Virus record (IMG/VR): IMGVR_UViG_3300037508_000928
Coordinates: 1-50,261 of that record
DNA from: a virus
Strand: one strand, 5' to 3'
DNA length: 50,261 nt
Shown here piece by piece: positions 31,439-40,048 of this stretch; the stretch's first letter is position 1; each line of letters begins with the position of its first letter. Below the pieces are notes generated by a model. The model did not search any database. It was not told the DNA's origin and saw only the letters and a list, made by a program, of their open reading frames with translations. The translations under genes and the position numbers were made by a program.

Positions 31439-31509
31439 TCCCCTCAACGTATCGAGGGGAGAACCCCTTTGATGACATCACTTTAGCGTGTTAATAGCTT
31501 AGGAGAAAC
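31439..31509 (+). other. Short gap with small hairpin
   Basis: CCCCTC...GAGGGG (31440-31460) folds into a six-pair hairpin without a clear T-run (ACCCCTTTG follows). It may give partial termination after the two HTH genes. AGGAG at 31500 begins the ribosome site of the next small gene. Confidence 0.35.
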
Positions 31510-31608
31510 ATGAACATCATTCCAAACACGCCCCACGACTTCTACGTAATCTTCCTCTTCTTTGTCATAGCAACCGCTGGCTACGCCGTCGGGCGGTGGA
31601 GACGTTAA
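31510..31608 (+). CDS. Tiny membrane peptide 1 (32 aa)
   Basis: ATG 31510 with AGGAG eight bases upstream; MNIIPNTPHDF, a hydrophobic span YVIFLFFVIATAGYAV, then the basic end GRWRR. It is a single-pass peptide, with positive-inside rule placing the C-terminus in the cytoplasm. It sits at the head of the early replication block, where phages often carry host-directed or superinfection peptides. The function is unknown. Confidence 0.55.
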   Translation: MNIIPNTPHDFYVIFLFFVIATAGYAVGRWRR

Positions 31609-31612
31609 ACCT

Positions 31613-31702
31613 ATGTACATCGACACTCTGGTCGCACTTTGCACCCTAGCCTTCTTGGCATTGCTAACCGTATTTGCCGCGTGGATGGACTCGCGTCATT
31701 AA
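31613..31702 (+). CDS. Tiny membrane peptide 2 (29 aa)
   Basis: ATG 31613, four bases after the preceding stop, encodes MYIDTLVALCTLAFLALLTV and FAAWMDSRH. It is one transmembrane helix with almost no soluble part. GGAG of the preceding gene's end is its ribosome site, so the two peptides are coupled. The function is unknown. Confidence 0.5.
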   Translation: MYIDTLVALCTLAFLALLTVFAAWMDSRH

Positions 31703-31719
31703 CCTGAAAGGATGGACGT

Positions 31720-33042
31720 ATGGCGGTAACAATCAACAGTCTCCAACTGGAGAACGTCAAGCGCGTTAAGGCCTTCGCGCTTGAACCGAACAAGACAGGC
31801 TTGACCATCATTGGTGGCAAGAACTGTGCGGGCAAGTCTACCGTGCTGCACATCGCTGCATGGCTGCTGGGCGGTGGCAAGTTTGCGCCGAGCAATCCCC
31901 AGCGAGACGGGGCAATGAACCCGCCAGCCATGAACATGACGTTGAGCAACGGCCTCGTGGTGGAGCGCAAGGGCAAGAACGCGACCTTGAGCGTGACTGA
32001 CCCGTCTGGCAAGCGCCACGGGCAGCAGTTGCTGGACTCGTTCGTGTCCACCTTCGCGCTGGACCTGACGAAGTTCATGAACGCCAATGACAAGGAGAAG
32101 GCGCAAATCCTTCTGCAAATCCTTGGCATCGGTGATGCACTGCGCAGCCTCGACGAAGTGGAACAGCGCCTGACTGCCGACCGGCGCGCCTTCTACCCTT
32201 TGAAGGAATCGAAGGTGAAGCACGCCGCTGAACTTCCCGAGTTTGCTGACGCGCCCCCCGAGCACATCAGCATGTCTGAACTCATCCAGCAGCAGCAGGC
32301 CATCTTCGCAAAGAACGGCGAGAACCAGCGCCTGCGCCAGAAGCGCGAGCGGCTTGAACTCGACCTTGGAATCGTGAACGAGCAAATCATGGAACTTGCC
32401 GCGAAGCTGCAAGAGCGGCGGGAGTTTGCAGCCCAGGTGGTTGCTGACCTCGAAACTGCGGCGAAGAGCACTGCCCAGCTTCAGGACGAGAGCACGGCAG
32501 AGATTGAATCCAGCTTGGCCAACATCGAGAACCTGAACGCCCAGGTGTCTGCCAACGAGGCGAAGGCCAAGGCCATCGAGGAAGCGGCAGAGTTTGAGCG
32601 GAAGTACGACGAGCTTGGTCGTGAAGTCGCGGACGTTCGGACGAAGCGCATGGAATTGCTAAACGGCGCGGAACTTCCGCTCCCCGGCCTGACCGTCGAG
32701 GAAGGCATCTTGCTTTACCAGAACAAGGCTTGGGACTGCATGAGTGGCGCGCAGCAACTTCAGGTGGCCGTGGCCATCGTGCGGAAGCTGAACCCCGAGT
32801 GCGGGTTTGTGCTCATCGACAAGCTGGAACAGTTCGACACGGACACGCTGGAAACATTTGGCAACTGGCTTGTCGAGCAGGAACTTCAAGCAATCGCCAC
32901 GCGCGTAAGCACGGGCGAGGAATGCACGATCATTATCGAGGACGGCTTGCCTGCGGGACAGACTTACATCGAGACGGTTGCGCCGATTCCTGCCGCTGCT
33001 GCCGTGGCTGACAACAAGTGGGGAGACGACAAATGGGACTGA
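31720..33042 (+). CDS. SMC/RecF-like AAA ATPase
   Basis: The protein has 440 residues. Walker A is GGKNCAGKST (about 33-42). A long helical/coiled-coil middle (180-305) separates it from the signature MSGAQQLQVAVA and a Walker B-like strand GFVLIDKLEQFD, where the usual Asp-Glu is Asp-Lys. This is the SbcC/RecF layout in short form. With the next two genes it forms a phage recombination set (ATPase, RecA-like, ssDNA-binding-like). It ends in an acidic-aromatic tip, GDDKWD. The stop lies inside the start of the next gene. Confidence 0.7.
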   Translation: MAVTINSLQLENVKRVKAFALEPNKTGLTIIGGKNCAGKSTVLHIAAWLLGGGKFAPSNPQRDGAMNPPAMNMTLSNGLVVERKGKNATLSVTDPSGKRHGQQLLDSFVSTFALDLTKFMNANDKEKAQILLQILGIGDALRSLDEVEQRLTADRRAFYPLKESKVKHAAELPEFADAPPEHISMSELIQQQQAIFAKNGENQRLRQKRERLELDLGIVNEQIMELAAKLQERREFAAQVVADLETAAKSTAQLQDESTAEIESSLANIENLNAQVSANEAKAKAIEEAAEFERKYDELGREVADVRTKRMELLNGAELPLPGLTVEEGILLYQNKAWDCMSGAQQLQVAVAIVRKLNPECGFVLIDKLEQFDTDTLETFGNWLVEQELQAIATRVSTGEECTIIIEDGLPAGQTYIETVAPIPAAAAVADNKWGDDKWD

Positions 33043-34067
33043 ATGTTACGAGCGGCGTAATGCACAAGCCGGGGAAGTTCGTGTTTCACGGGCCCGCTGG
33101 ATTGGGGAAGTCCACCTTGGCCGCGCAGTTTCCAAATCCGGTGTTCATCGACACCGAGGAAGGGACACAGCAAATGAACGTAAGCCGTCTGGACCGGCCA
33201 ACAAGCGTTCCCCACTTCATTGGCATGATTAACTCGCTCACGAAGGATCATCAAGGATTCAAGTCGCTCATCATCGACACGCTGGACTGGTTGCAAGACC
33301 TGTACATCAGCAGCGCCCTTGCCCAAACAGGCCTGAAGGTGATGGGCTGGACGAAGGACGACAACGCCTACACGCTGCTTTACCAAGAATGGAATCAGAT
33401 GCTGGATGCGCTCAGTGAATTGCGCAACAGCGGCATGATCATTGTCCTGGTGGCACATTCCGAAGTGAAGAAGCGCGAGGTGCCAGAGGAATTCGGCGCC
33501 TACGACCGATACCAGTTGAAGCTGCTCAAAGGTGCTGCGGCCAAAACTTGCGAGTGGGCCGAGTACCTTTGGTTCATCAACATGCGGATTGAGGTGGTGA
33601 AGAGCGGCGACGGCAAACATGCCCCCATGAAAGCCACTGGGGGAGAGCGCGTCATCTATACGGGACAGCATCCTTGCTGGGATGCAAAGAGCCGCCCAAC
33701 AGTTCCTCCAGTCCCTGCGGAAATCGTGTTTCGTGACGGCAAGATGCCTGACGTCATGCGCGATCTCATCAAGCAGCAGTTGGCTGGAGCGCAAGCCCCC
33801 GCCCCTGCTGCACCTGCCCCTACGCAGAAGCCAGTCATGCACGTGTCCGCTGGCAAGGAACCGAGCAAGGCGCTCTATCAGTTGCTGGACCTGATGGAGC
33901 AAGACGCCGTGACGGGCGATCAGCTTATCGCAGAAATCAGCAGCAAGGGTTATTTCCCTGCCGACACACCCGTTGATGGGCTGGGGGACGATTTCCTGAC
34001 CGAGAAGCTGATACCCAACTGGAAAAATGTCGTGAAGAAGATCAAGGGAGAACCTGCCAATGTCTGA
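33033..34067 (+). CDS. Sak4-like RecA-fold recombination protein
   Basis: The protein has 344 residues. ATG 33033 has GGGAG upstream. Walker A HGPAGLGKST (about residues 19-28), Walker B-like SLIIDTLDW and a RecA-type IVLVAHS strand fit the AAA_24/Sak4 family, which anneals or pairs single-stranded DNA in phage recombination. The core ends near residue 235. A Pro/Ala linker (PAPAAPAPTQKP) leads to a helical C-terminal domain. It overlaps both neighbours. Confidence 0.75.
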   Translation: MGLNVTSGVMHKPGKFVFHGPAGLGKSTLAAQFPNPVFIDTEEGTQQMNVSRLDRPTSVPHFIGMINSLTKDHQGFKSLIIDTLDWLQDLYISSALAQTGLKVMGWTKDDNAYTLLYQEWNQMLDALSELRNSGMIIVLVAHSEVKKREVPEEFGAYDRYQLKLLKGAAAKTCEWAEYLWFINMRIEVVKSGDGKHAPMKATGGERVIYTGQHPCWDAKSRPTVPPVPAEIVFRDGKMPDVMRDLIKQQLAGAQAPAPAAPAPTQKPVMHVSAGKEPSKALYQLLDLMEQDAVTGDQLIAEISSKGYFPADTPVDGLGDDFLTEKLIPNWKNVVKKIKGEPANV

Positions 34068-34593
34068 CACGGGAAGAGCATACGACTGGGACGATACGGT
34101 TGAAAACCCAAACGAGGGTGGTGGCGACTTTGTGTTGCTGCCTCCTGGTGAATATCCATTCAAGGTGGTGAAGTTTGAACGGGGGCAGTATGCGCCGTCT
34201 GCGGATAGCAAGACCCCAGCCTGCAAGAAGGCAATTTTGACGCTTGAAATTGACGGTGGGGGACATGGGACCACGAGCTTGACCGTGGACATGATCCTTC
34301 ACTCCAACTTCGAGTGGAAGCTGTGCCAGTTCTTCAAGGCCATTGGGGACCGTAAGAGTGGTGAACCCCTGACCATGAACTGGAAGGCGGTGATCGGCAA
34401 GTCTGGCCGCTTCAAGCTGAAGCATCGCGTTGGCACAGGGCAGTACAAGGACAAGAAGTACAACGAAGTTGATAAGTACCTCGACCCTCTTGACCCACCA
34501 ACCACAACCGCTGCTGCGTTCCCGGCACAGGAGCCACCTGCTTGGAACCCCGAAGAATACATGGCTGCCCCGGCGAGCGATGGTTGGGACTGA
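34060..34593 (+). CDS. DUF669-like ssDNA-binding partner protein
   Basis: The protein has 177 residues. Features are LLPPGEYPFKVVKFERG at about 27-43 and GRFKLKHRVGTGQYKDKKYNEV near 117-138, typical of DUF669 proteins that travel with Sak4/RecA-like phage proteins. The fold is probably OB-like. The last 35 residues are Pro/Ala-rich and disordered, ending in ASDGWD, an acidic-aromatic tip like those by which SSB proteins dock partners. It overlaps both neighbours. Confidence 0.65.
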   Translation: MSDTGRAYDWDDTVENPNEGGGDFVLLPPGEYPFKVVKFERGQYAPSADSKTPACKKAILTLEIDGGGHGTTSLTVDMILHSNFEWKLCQFFKAIGDRKSGEPLTMNWKAVIGKSGRFKLKHRVGTGQYKDKKYNEVDKYLDPLDPPTTTAAAFPAQEPPAWNPEEYMAAPASDGWD

Positions 34594-34886
34594 TGGATTG
34601 GATCAATCTCTGGGAGTGGGTGCAGGACATAGAGCCTGAGCAGCTTCCAGAAGTGCCGTGGGAGTACCTGCCGGGGCGAGTGATAACGGACAACAAGGCA
34701 TTCGCTGAGTATGCCAGTAACGTTTGCCGCCCCGGCGATGGAGCCGAGCGTTCAGGGAGAGCGCAAGAAATGATGCGCGCCTTACATCGTGTGATTCAGA
34801 AGAAAGAGTACACCTGCCCCGTATGGGGACGGGAATGGATGGAGCGACAGAATGCAAAGCGTAATGCAAAGTGTAATAAGCGCTGA
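34593..34886 (+). CDS. Hypothetical early protein
   Basis: The 97-residue protein starts at ATG 34593 overlapping the previous stop (TGATG). It is Trp-rich at the front (MDWINLWEWVQDIEPEQL) and basic at the end (RQNAKRNAKCNKR), the latter from a 12-base tandem repeat (ATGCAAAGYGTA). It overlaps the helicase gene by 35 bases. I recognise no family; a small nucleic-acid-binding protein would fit the basic tail. Confidence 0.6.
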   Translation: MDWINLWEWVQDIEPEQLPEVPWEYLPGRVITDNKAFAEYASNVCRPGDGAERSGRAQEMMRALHRVIQKKEYTCPVWGREWMERQNAKRNAKCNKR

Positions 34887-36498
34887 GAGCAAAGGCATGA
34901 ACCTGCGCCCCTACCAGGTTGAGTCCGCTTTTGCCATTCGCAAAGAGTGGCGGAAGGGCAATAAGCGCACGTTACTGGTGCTCCCAACAGGCACAGGCAA
35001 GACCATCGTGTTCTCGGCGGTAATCCGCGACGAGGTACGCGAGGGCGCTCGCTGCCTAATCCTTGCACACCGAGGGGAACTGCTCGACCAAGCTGCAGAC
35101 AAGCTGAAGAAGTCCACAGGCTTGGGTTGCGCCGTTGAGAAGGCTGACGTTACTTGCAAGGGGGAATGGTTTCGTGTTGTCGTGGGCTCGGTTCAAACCA
35201 TGATGCGCCAGAAACGGCTCGACACGTTTCCCAATGATTACTTCGATGTCATCATTGTGGACGAGGCCCACCACGTCCTGGCCGACAGCTATCAGCGCAT
35301 TCTCAACTACTTTGAGAATGCGAAGGTGCTGGGTGTTACAGCGACCCCTGACCGGGGGGACATGCGGGAACTGGGGGAGTTCTTCGACAGCTTGGCCTAC
35401 GAATACACGCTGCCGAAGGCGATCAAGGAAGGATTCCTCTGCCCTATCAAGGCCTTGACAATCCCCATCAAGATTGACTTAGGCGCCGTTGCCGTGCGCG
35501 CTGGGGACTTTCGCGCCGAAGATGTCGGCTCCGCTCTGGACCCCTACCTGCACCAGATAGCCGACGAGATGACTACGCATTGCCGGGGACGCAAGACAGT
35601 GGTATTCCTGCCACTGATTGCCACAAGCCAGAAGTTTTGCAACATCCTGGCCGACAAGGGATTCCGCGTGGCCGAGGTCAATGGGCAGTCCTTTAACCGC
35701 AAGCAAATACTGGACGACTTTCAAGAGGGCAGCTTCGATGTGCTCTGCAACTCGATGTTGCTGACCGAGGGCTGGGATTGCCCTACAGTAGACTGCATCG
35801 TTTGCCTGCGGCCTACGAAGATTCGCTCACTCTACTGCCAGATCGTCGGACGCGGTACTCGTATCCTCCCCGGCAAGGACCATTTGCTTTTGCTCGACTT
35901 CCTCTGGCTCTCCGAGCGCCACGAGCTTTGCAGGCCTGCGCACCTGCTGGCGCCGGATAAGGACGTGGCGGACATGATGACAAAGAACATAGCCGCTGCC
36001 GGGACTCCGGTAGACCTCGAAGAAGCCGAGGAACAGGCTATCTCCGACTCGATTGCCGAGCGTGAAGAAGCACTAGCCAAGAAGCTGGCAGAGCAACGCG
36101 GCAAGAAACTGAAGCTGGTAGACCCACTTCAATTTGAGATGTCCATTCATTCCGAAGAGCTCGTGAATTATGTGCCCGCCTTTGGTTGGGAGAGCAAACC
36201 GCCCACTGAGAAGCAGCGCCGCGACCTTGAAACGGCTGGTATCTTCAGCGCGGAGATAGACCACGCTGGCAAGGCAGAGAAGCTGCTGGAGACGGTAGCA
36301 GCACGGCGCCGGGACGGACTGACCACGCCAAAGCAGATACGGTTCCTCGAAGGCAAGGGATTCCGTGATGTGGGGACATGGGAATTCGACGCGACTAAGA
36401 AGCTGATTGACCGGATTGCAAGCAACAACTGGAAAGTGCCCTACGAGATTAACCCCCGCGACTACCGCCCTGTTCCAACACGAGAGATGGCGTTCTGA
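34852..36498 (+). CDS. SF2 DEAD/DEAH-box helicase
   Basis: The protein has up to 548 residues. Motif I LPTGTGKT, motif II DEAH, motif III TATPDRG, and the late motifs LLTEGWDCPTVDC and QIVGRGTRI are all present, as in SSL2/UvsW-like phage helicases that remodel forks and recombination structures. RPYQVESAF is the Q-motif-like front. ATG 34852 has GGAG upstream; ATG 34897 (MNLRPYQ) is a good alternative and would remove the repeat-derived front. The C-terminal 150 residues are helical and family-variable. The stop overlaps the next ATG. Confidence 0.85.
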   Translation: MQSVMQSVISAESKGMNLRPYQVESAFAIRKEWRKGNKRTLLVLPTGTGKTIVFSAVIRDEVREGARCLILAHRGELLDQAADKLKKSTGLGCAVEKADVTCKGEWFRVVVGSVQTMMRQKRLDTFPNDYFDVIIVDEAHHVLADSYQRILNYFENAKVLGVTATPDRGDMRELGEFFDSLAYEYTLPKAIKEGFLCPIKALTIPIKIDLGAVAVRAGDFRAEDVGSALDPYLHQIADEMTTHCRGRKTVVFLPLIATSQKFCNILADKGFRVAEVNGQSFNRKQILDDFQEGSFDVLCNSMLLTEGWDCPTVDCIVCLRPTKIRSLYCQIVGRGTRILPGKDHLLLLDFLWLSERHELCRPAHLLAPDKDVADMMTKNIAAAGTPVDLEEAEEQAISDSIAEREEALAKKLAEQRGKKLKLVDPLQFEMSIHSEELVNYVPAFGWESKPPTEKQRRDLETAGIFSAEIDHAGKAEKLLETVAARRRDGLTTPKQIRFLEGKGFRDVGTWEFDATKKLIDRIASNNWKVPYEINPRDYRPVPTREMAF

Positions 36499-36713
36499 TG
36501 GATTGGCACACAGGCTATGAGGTTGACATGCCCACGCCTGGGACGCCCATGCAGGATTACACGGTCAGACAATTACTACAAGCTCTAAGCGATGCGGAGG
36601 CGAAACAAAAGGTTGCAGTAAAAGGCAAGCGCTGGGATAGCTCTGTAAGAATAGCGCAACGACAAATCCGGCTGGCAATAGAACTAGAAATGAAAACAAG
36701 AGGCTCAGATTGA
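36498..36713 (+). CDS. Small hypothetical protein between helicase and primase
   Basis: The protein has 71 residues, coupled to both neighbours by overlap. Residues 20-65 form charged helices (VRQLLQALSDAEAKQKVAV). No family recognised. The position suggests a replication accessory role, by inference only. Confidence 0.6.
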   Translation: MDWHTGYEVDMPTPGTPMQDYTVRQLLQALSDAEAKQKVAVKGKRWDSSVRIAQRQIRLAIELEMKTRGSD

Positions 36714-39115
36714 ACGCACACGAACTGCTCGACTACATCGACCCCACGACACTGGACTACCAGGAGTGGGTAAACGTAGGCATGGCGCTCCAGCACGAAG
36801 GCGGTAGCGTGTCCGATTGGGATGCGTGGAGCCAGCGTGACACTCCCCGCTACCAAGCGGGCGTGTGCCAGAAGAAGTGGGCTGGCTTTCAAGGTTCCGC
36901 AAACCCGGTGACAGGCGGGACGCTGGTGGAACTGGCAAAGCGTGGTGGATGGCGCCCTGAGCGCAAGCAGAACGGGCCGGGACGGGAGTATGACTGGGAT
37001 GACGTTATTGGTGGCAGTGATTCCCTAAAGGTGGTGGACGCGGAGTGGGTCGAGGACACAGAAGTTTCCGCTGTCCATGCTGCTGACTGGCGCCAGTTGC
37101 AGATGTACCTAGAAACGCTGTTTGAGGCTAACGACCATGTTGCCTATGTCTGCCAAGCGCGACAGGTAGAAGATCGCTGGATTCCTGGTGGGAAGGGAGT
37201 GTTTCACCGGACTGCTGGTGATCTCATTGCAGACCTTTCCAAGTACAAAGACATAGGGGCTGCCCTGGGCGACTTCAACCCCGAGGTCGGCGCGTGGATT
37301 CGGTTTAATCCGCTGGACGGCAAAGACATCAAAGACGCCAATGTTTCGGCCTTCAGGTACGCGCTCATCGAGTCAGACACACTGGCCATTGAGAAGCAGG
37401 CTGCGATTTATGAAGAAATGGAACTGCCCATCGTGGCCTTGGTGCATTCGGGCAAGAAGTCGCTCCACGCCATTGTGCGCATCGAGGCGACTACTAAAGA
37501 GGAATACCGCGAGCGCGTCAACTTCCTCCACAAGGCCTGCGAATCAAATGGCCTGCAGATTGACAAGCAGAACAAGAACCCTTCGCGCCTCTCCAGAATG
37601 CCGGGTGTCATGCGCAATGGGATTCAGCAATCGCTGGTGGGCTTGAACAAAGGCAAAGCATCGTGGGAAGAGTGGAAGGAATGGATTGAGGAACTGAACG
37701 ACGACCTACCCGACATCGAACCCTTGGATGCTGTATGGGACGACCTCCCCCAGCTTGCAGCACCGCTAATCGACAAGATATTGCGAAAAGGCCACAAGCT
37801 GCTGCTCTCGGGCCCATCCAAAGCGGGGAAGTCGTACATCCTCCTACAACTGGCAATGGGTGTGGCAGAAGGTAAGGACTGGCTGGGTTGGCCGTGCGCC
37901 CGTGGCCGCGTGCTCTATGTGAACCTCGAATTAGACCGACCCTCGTGCCTGCATCGTCTGAAGTTGCTCTACCAGGCCAAGAAGTGGGCTCCGACAGGCT
38001 TGGGTAACATCGACATCTGGAACCTTCGTGGCAAAGCTGTACCTATGGACAGGCTGGCTCCCAAGCTAATCCGCCGCGCCATGAAGCGTGATTATGCCGC
38101 AGTCATCATAGACCCCATCTACAAGGTTATCACAGGCGACGAGAACGCCGCTGACAAGATGGCATTTTTTTGCAACCAGTTCGACCGGGTGTGCGCGGAG
38201 CTAGGCTCTGCCGTCATTTACTGCCACCACCACAGCAAAGGCGCCCAAGGGCAGAAGTCTTCCCGCGACCGTTCCTCTGGCTCGGGCGTGTTTGCGCGTG
38301 ACCCTGACGCAATACTCGATCTCATAGAGTTGAAGCTGGAGAAGTCCCACCGGGATGTGCTGGACAATCGTTATATCTGCCCGCTCATCGAGGCGTTCAT
38401 GAACCAACACGCGCCCGAGTGGCGGGTCAGTATTGGTCAAGACACAGCAATCGTCTCACAGAAGTTCATCGAGGCGGCACAACCGCTCCTGCATCCTGAT
38501 GCTTACGGTGACTTGATGGAAGCCATAGCAACACGGCGTAACAGCCTAGCGTATGTCAGTGGGTGGAGAATGGAAGGCACGCTCCGAGAGTTCCCACCAT
38601 TCCCCCCGCGTGAAATCCTGTTCACCTACCCCACGCACACCGAAGATGCAGAACATATTCTCAGGTCTGCCAAAGCAGACGGTGAAGAGGCGCCGTGGGC
38701 TGCTGCCCAGCGGGAGAAGCGTGATGGGGGGAAGGACAAGAAGCAGAGCCAGATAGAAACGCTCCTGGCCGCGTACAGCAGCCTTAGTTCGTTTGATGAT
38801 GAGCCCGTTATGGTTGGCGACCTAGCAGAGAGCATGGGCATTACCCCCGCTAGTTTGAAGCGCCAGCTAAAAGCCACACAAACACTTGTCCTCGGTGACG
38901 ACAACGTGATCCGCACCAAGGTGCAGGCTGACCAGCACACGCTAGACACCGCCATAGAGAAAGCCCGTGACGTGTTAGGCGTGGTGAAGCTGCTCGACGT
39001 GGCAGCGGCACTCGGGCTGTCAACGGGAAACGACTTCGGCACCCGCAAGAAGATTCAACGCGATGGGCGATACCGCATAGAGAACGGCTTAGTAAAACTG
39101 AAGGAGGAACAGTGA
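36710..39115 (+). CDS. Primase-helicase with PriCT-like and RepA-like ATPase domains
   Basis: The protein has 801 residues and starts at TTG 36710, overlapping the previous TGA. Residues 1-80 resemble a PriCT_2 domain (DYQEWVNVGMALQHE, SQRDTPRY). Residues 130-315 look like an archaeo-eukaryotic-type primase fragment (LIESDTLAIEKQ, SGKKSLHAIVRIE, NPSRLSRMPG). Residues 350-570 are a RepA/AAA_25 helicase (GPSKAGKS 368-375, AAVIIDPIYKV, GSAVIYCHHHSKG). Two HTH-like segments close it (LAESMGITPASLKRQL; LLDVAAALGL). With no phage polymerase present, it likely loads the host replisome. Confidence 0.8.
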   Translation: MNAHELLDYIDPTTLDYQEWVNVGMALQHEGGSVSDWDAWSQRDTPRYQAGVCQKKWAGFQGSANPVTGGTLVELAKRGGWRPERKQNGPGREYDWDDVIGGSDSLKVVDAEWVEDTEVSAVHAADWRQLQMYLETLFEANDHVAYVCQARQVEDRWIPGGKGVFHRTAGDLIADLSKYKDIGAALGDFNPEVGAWIRFNPLDGKDIKDANVSAFRYALIESDTLAIEKQAAIYEEMELPIVALVHSGKKSLHAIVRIEATTKEEYRERVNFLHKACESNGLQIDKQNKNPSRLSRMPGVMRNGIQQSLVGLNKGKASWEEWKEWIEELNDDLPDIEPLDAVWDDLPQLAAPLIDKILRKGHKLLLSGPSKAGKSYILLQLAMGVAEGKDWLGWPCARGRVLYVNLELDRPSCLHRLKLLYQAKKWAPTGLGNIDIWNLRGKAVPMDRLAPKLIRRAMKRDYAAVIIDPIYKVITGDENAADKMAFFCNQFDRVCAELGSAVIYCHHHSKGAQGQKSSRDRSSGSGVFARDPDAILDLIELKLEKSHRDVLDNRYICPLIEAFMNQHAPEWRVSIGQDTAIVSQKFIEAAQPLLHPDAYGDLMEAIATRRNSLAYVSGWRMEGTLREFPPFPPREILFTYPTHTEDAEHILRSAKADGEEAPWAAAQREKRDGGKDKKQSQIETLLAAYSSLSSFDDEPVMVGDLAESMGITPASLKRQLKATQTLVLGDDNVIRTKVQADQHTLDTAIEKARDVLGVVKLLDVAAALGLSTGNDFGTRKKIQRDGRYRIENGLVKLKEEQ

Positions 39116-39174
39116 TGAAGGCAGAATGGTTTGAGGAAGTCGACCGCATCATGGAGGGGCACACCAATGCCTAA
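39115..39174 (+). CDS. Micro-gene, 19 aa
   Basis: ATG 39115 shares a base with the primase stop and has a near-perfect AAGGAGG eight bases upstream. It encodes MKAEWFEEVDRIMEGHTNA and overlaps the next gene by eight bases. The strong site may serve mainly to bring ribosomes to the next gene. Confidence 0.45.
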   Translation: MKAEWFEEVDRIMEGHTNA

Positions 39175-39661
39175 CCCATCCACCCCCGCCCAGCTTGCCG
39201 CGCTGGCGGAACTGCTGGCGATAACCCCGGATACGCATCCTCATTGTTTCCAGTCGTGGTGGAAGTGTTCCGAGTGTCAGCGCACAGACGAATACTTCAA
39301 ACCTGCCGGTGGCGCGAAACATCCGGGCTATGGCTACTGGCACTACCACTCTCACGCAGTAGGCGTTGATTGCGGCCCGATGTTTATAGACCATCAACCT
39401 GATATGCCCTGCCCGTTCTCCGGCACGCTCGATGCTGATGACGTGTGGCTGGCTCCGCTGATGAGGTGGCTAGCCAAGAACGAGAATGAACCTATGGTGT
39501 CTGGCTCGCATGTGAACAGCCCATGCTGGGGATGTGTGACTTCAAGAAAAGGCGACTCGGACTGCGATGGAAAAGCATATGTATATTCCCTCCTCCACGC
39601 CGCGCTATCCGCCCGCGTGTCTGAACTGATCGCTATCTACCCAGAAGGAATCCCCCAATGA
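39167..39661 (+). CDS. Cys/His-rich hypothetical protein
   Basis: The protein has 164 residues; ATG 39167 has GGAGGGG upstream. CSEC near residue 35, several HxH and C residues (HYHSHAVGVDC, CWGC, CDGK) suggest one or two zinc sites. A helical front and end flank them. Such ruminant-type host-factor roles cannot be named; I recognise no family. It overlaps the micro-gene in front and the next gene behind. Confidence 0.6.
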   Translation: MPNPSTPAQLAALAELLAITPDTHPHCFQSWWKCSECQRTDEYFKPAGGAKHPGYGYWHYHSHAVGVDCGPMFIDHQPDMPCPFSGTLDADDVWLAPLMRWLAKNENEPMVSGSHVNSPCWGCVTSRKGDSDCDGKAYVYSLLHAALSARVSELIAIYPEGIPQ

Positions 39662-39822
39662 CCAATGACCAACTAGCCGTGATTCGTGCGCGCACTTGGC
39701 TGGCAGGGCTGGCGATGCAGGGGTTGTGCAGCCGCAAGGACTATGAGGGCGATGCTCCTATCCGAGTAGCGATGGAAGCTATTGAACACGCAGACGCGCT
39801 GATAGAGGAGTTGAACCAATGA
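39658..39822 (+). CDS. Small helical protein, 54 aa
   Basis: ATG 39658 overlaps the previous stop (ATGA). MTNDQLAVIRARTWLAGLAM leads two helices ending ADALIEELNQ. It is acidic overall. No family recognised. Confidence 0.55.
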   Translation: MTNDQLAVIRARTWLAGLAMQGLCSRKDYEGDAPIRVAMEAIEHADALIEELNQ

Positions 39823-39884
39823 CCCACAACCCCTGCCACGCGCTCGCCAAGGCCATCGCGGAGGTGATGAATGTCAGCCTCTAA
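39819..39884 (+). CDS. Micro-gene, 21 aa
   Basis: ATG 39819 overlaps the previous stop. It encodes MTHNPCHALAKAIAEVMNVS plus L and ends inside the next gene. It may be a coupling leader, because the ribosome site of the next gene lies within it. Confidence 0.4.
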   Translation: MTHNPCHALAKAIAEVMNVSL

Positions 39885-40023
39885 GTACACAACAGCAGGC
39901 ACCGCCGTATGGCTAGGCACTTCGCGGATCATCTGCGAGGCAGACACTGACACGATGGCAAAGTTCATTGCTGCTGCACTCAACAATCAAAACGAGAAAG
40001 CCCCCACTCGCGGGAGCAAGTGA
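39871..40023 (+). CDS. Small protein, 50 aa
   Basis: ATG 39871 has GGAGG seven bases upstream. The product has a beta hairpin (TAVWLGTSRIICEA) and a helix (DTMAKFIAAALNNQ), an order common in very small phage proteins of unknown role. The stop lies inside the stem of the leftward terminator (40000-40027). Confidence 0.55.
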   Translation: MSASKYTTAGTAVWLGTSRIICEADTDTMAKFIAAALNNQNEKAPTRGSK

Positions 40024-40027
40024 GGGC
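40000..40027 (-). terminator. Terminator of the leftward accessory operon
   Basis: GCCCCCACT (40000-40008) pairs with AGTGAGGGC (40019-40027) over nine positions with one mismatch. On the minus strand it is followed by TTTCTCGTTTT. It lies between converging operons and probably stops leftward transcripts. Confidence 0.65.
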
Positions 40028-40048
40028 GGAGAGAGTTCCTGGTCGGTG

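Noticed and set aside
32964-34292. A 442-codon minus-strand frame across the Sak4-like and DUF669-like genes
   Set aside because: It spans two overlapping real genes and has no family resemblance or start signal.
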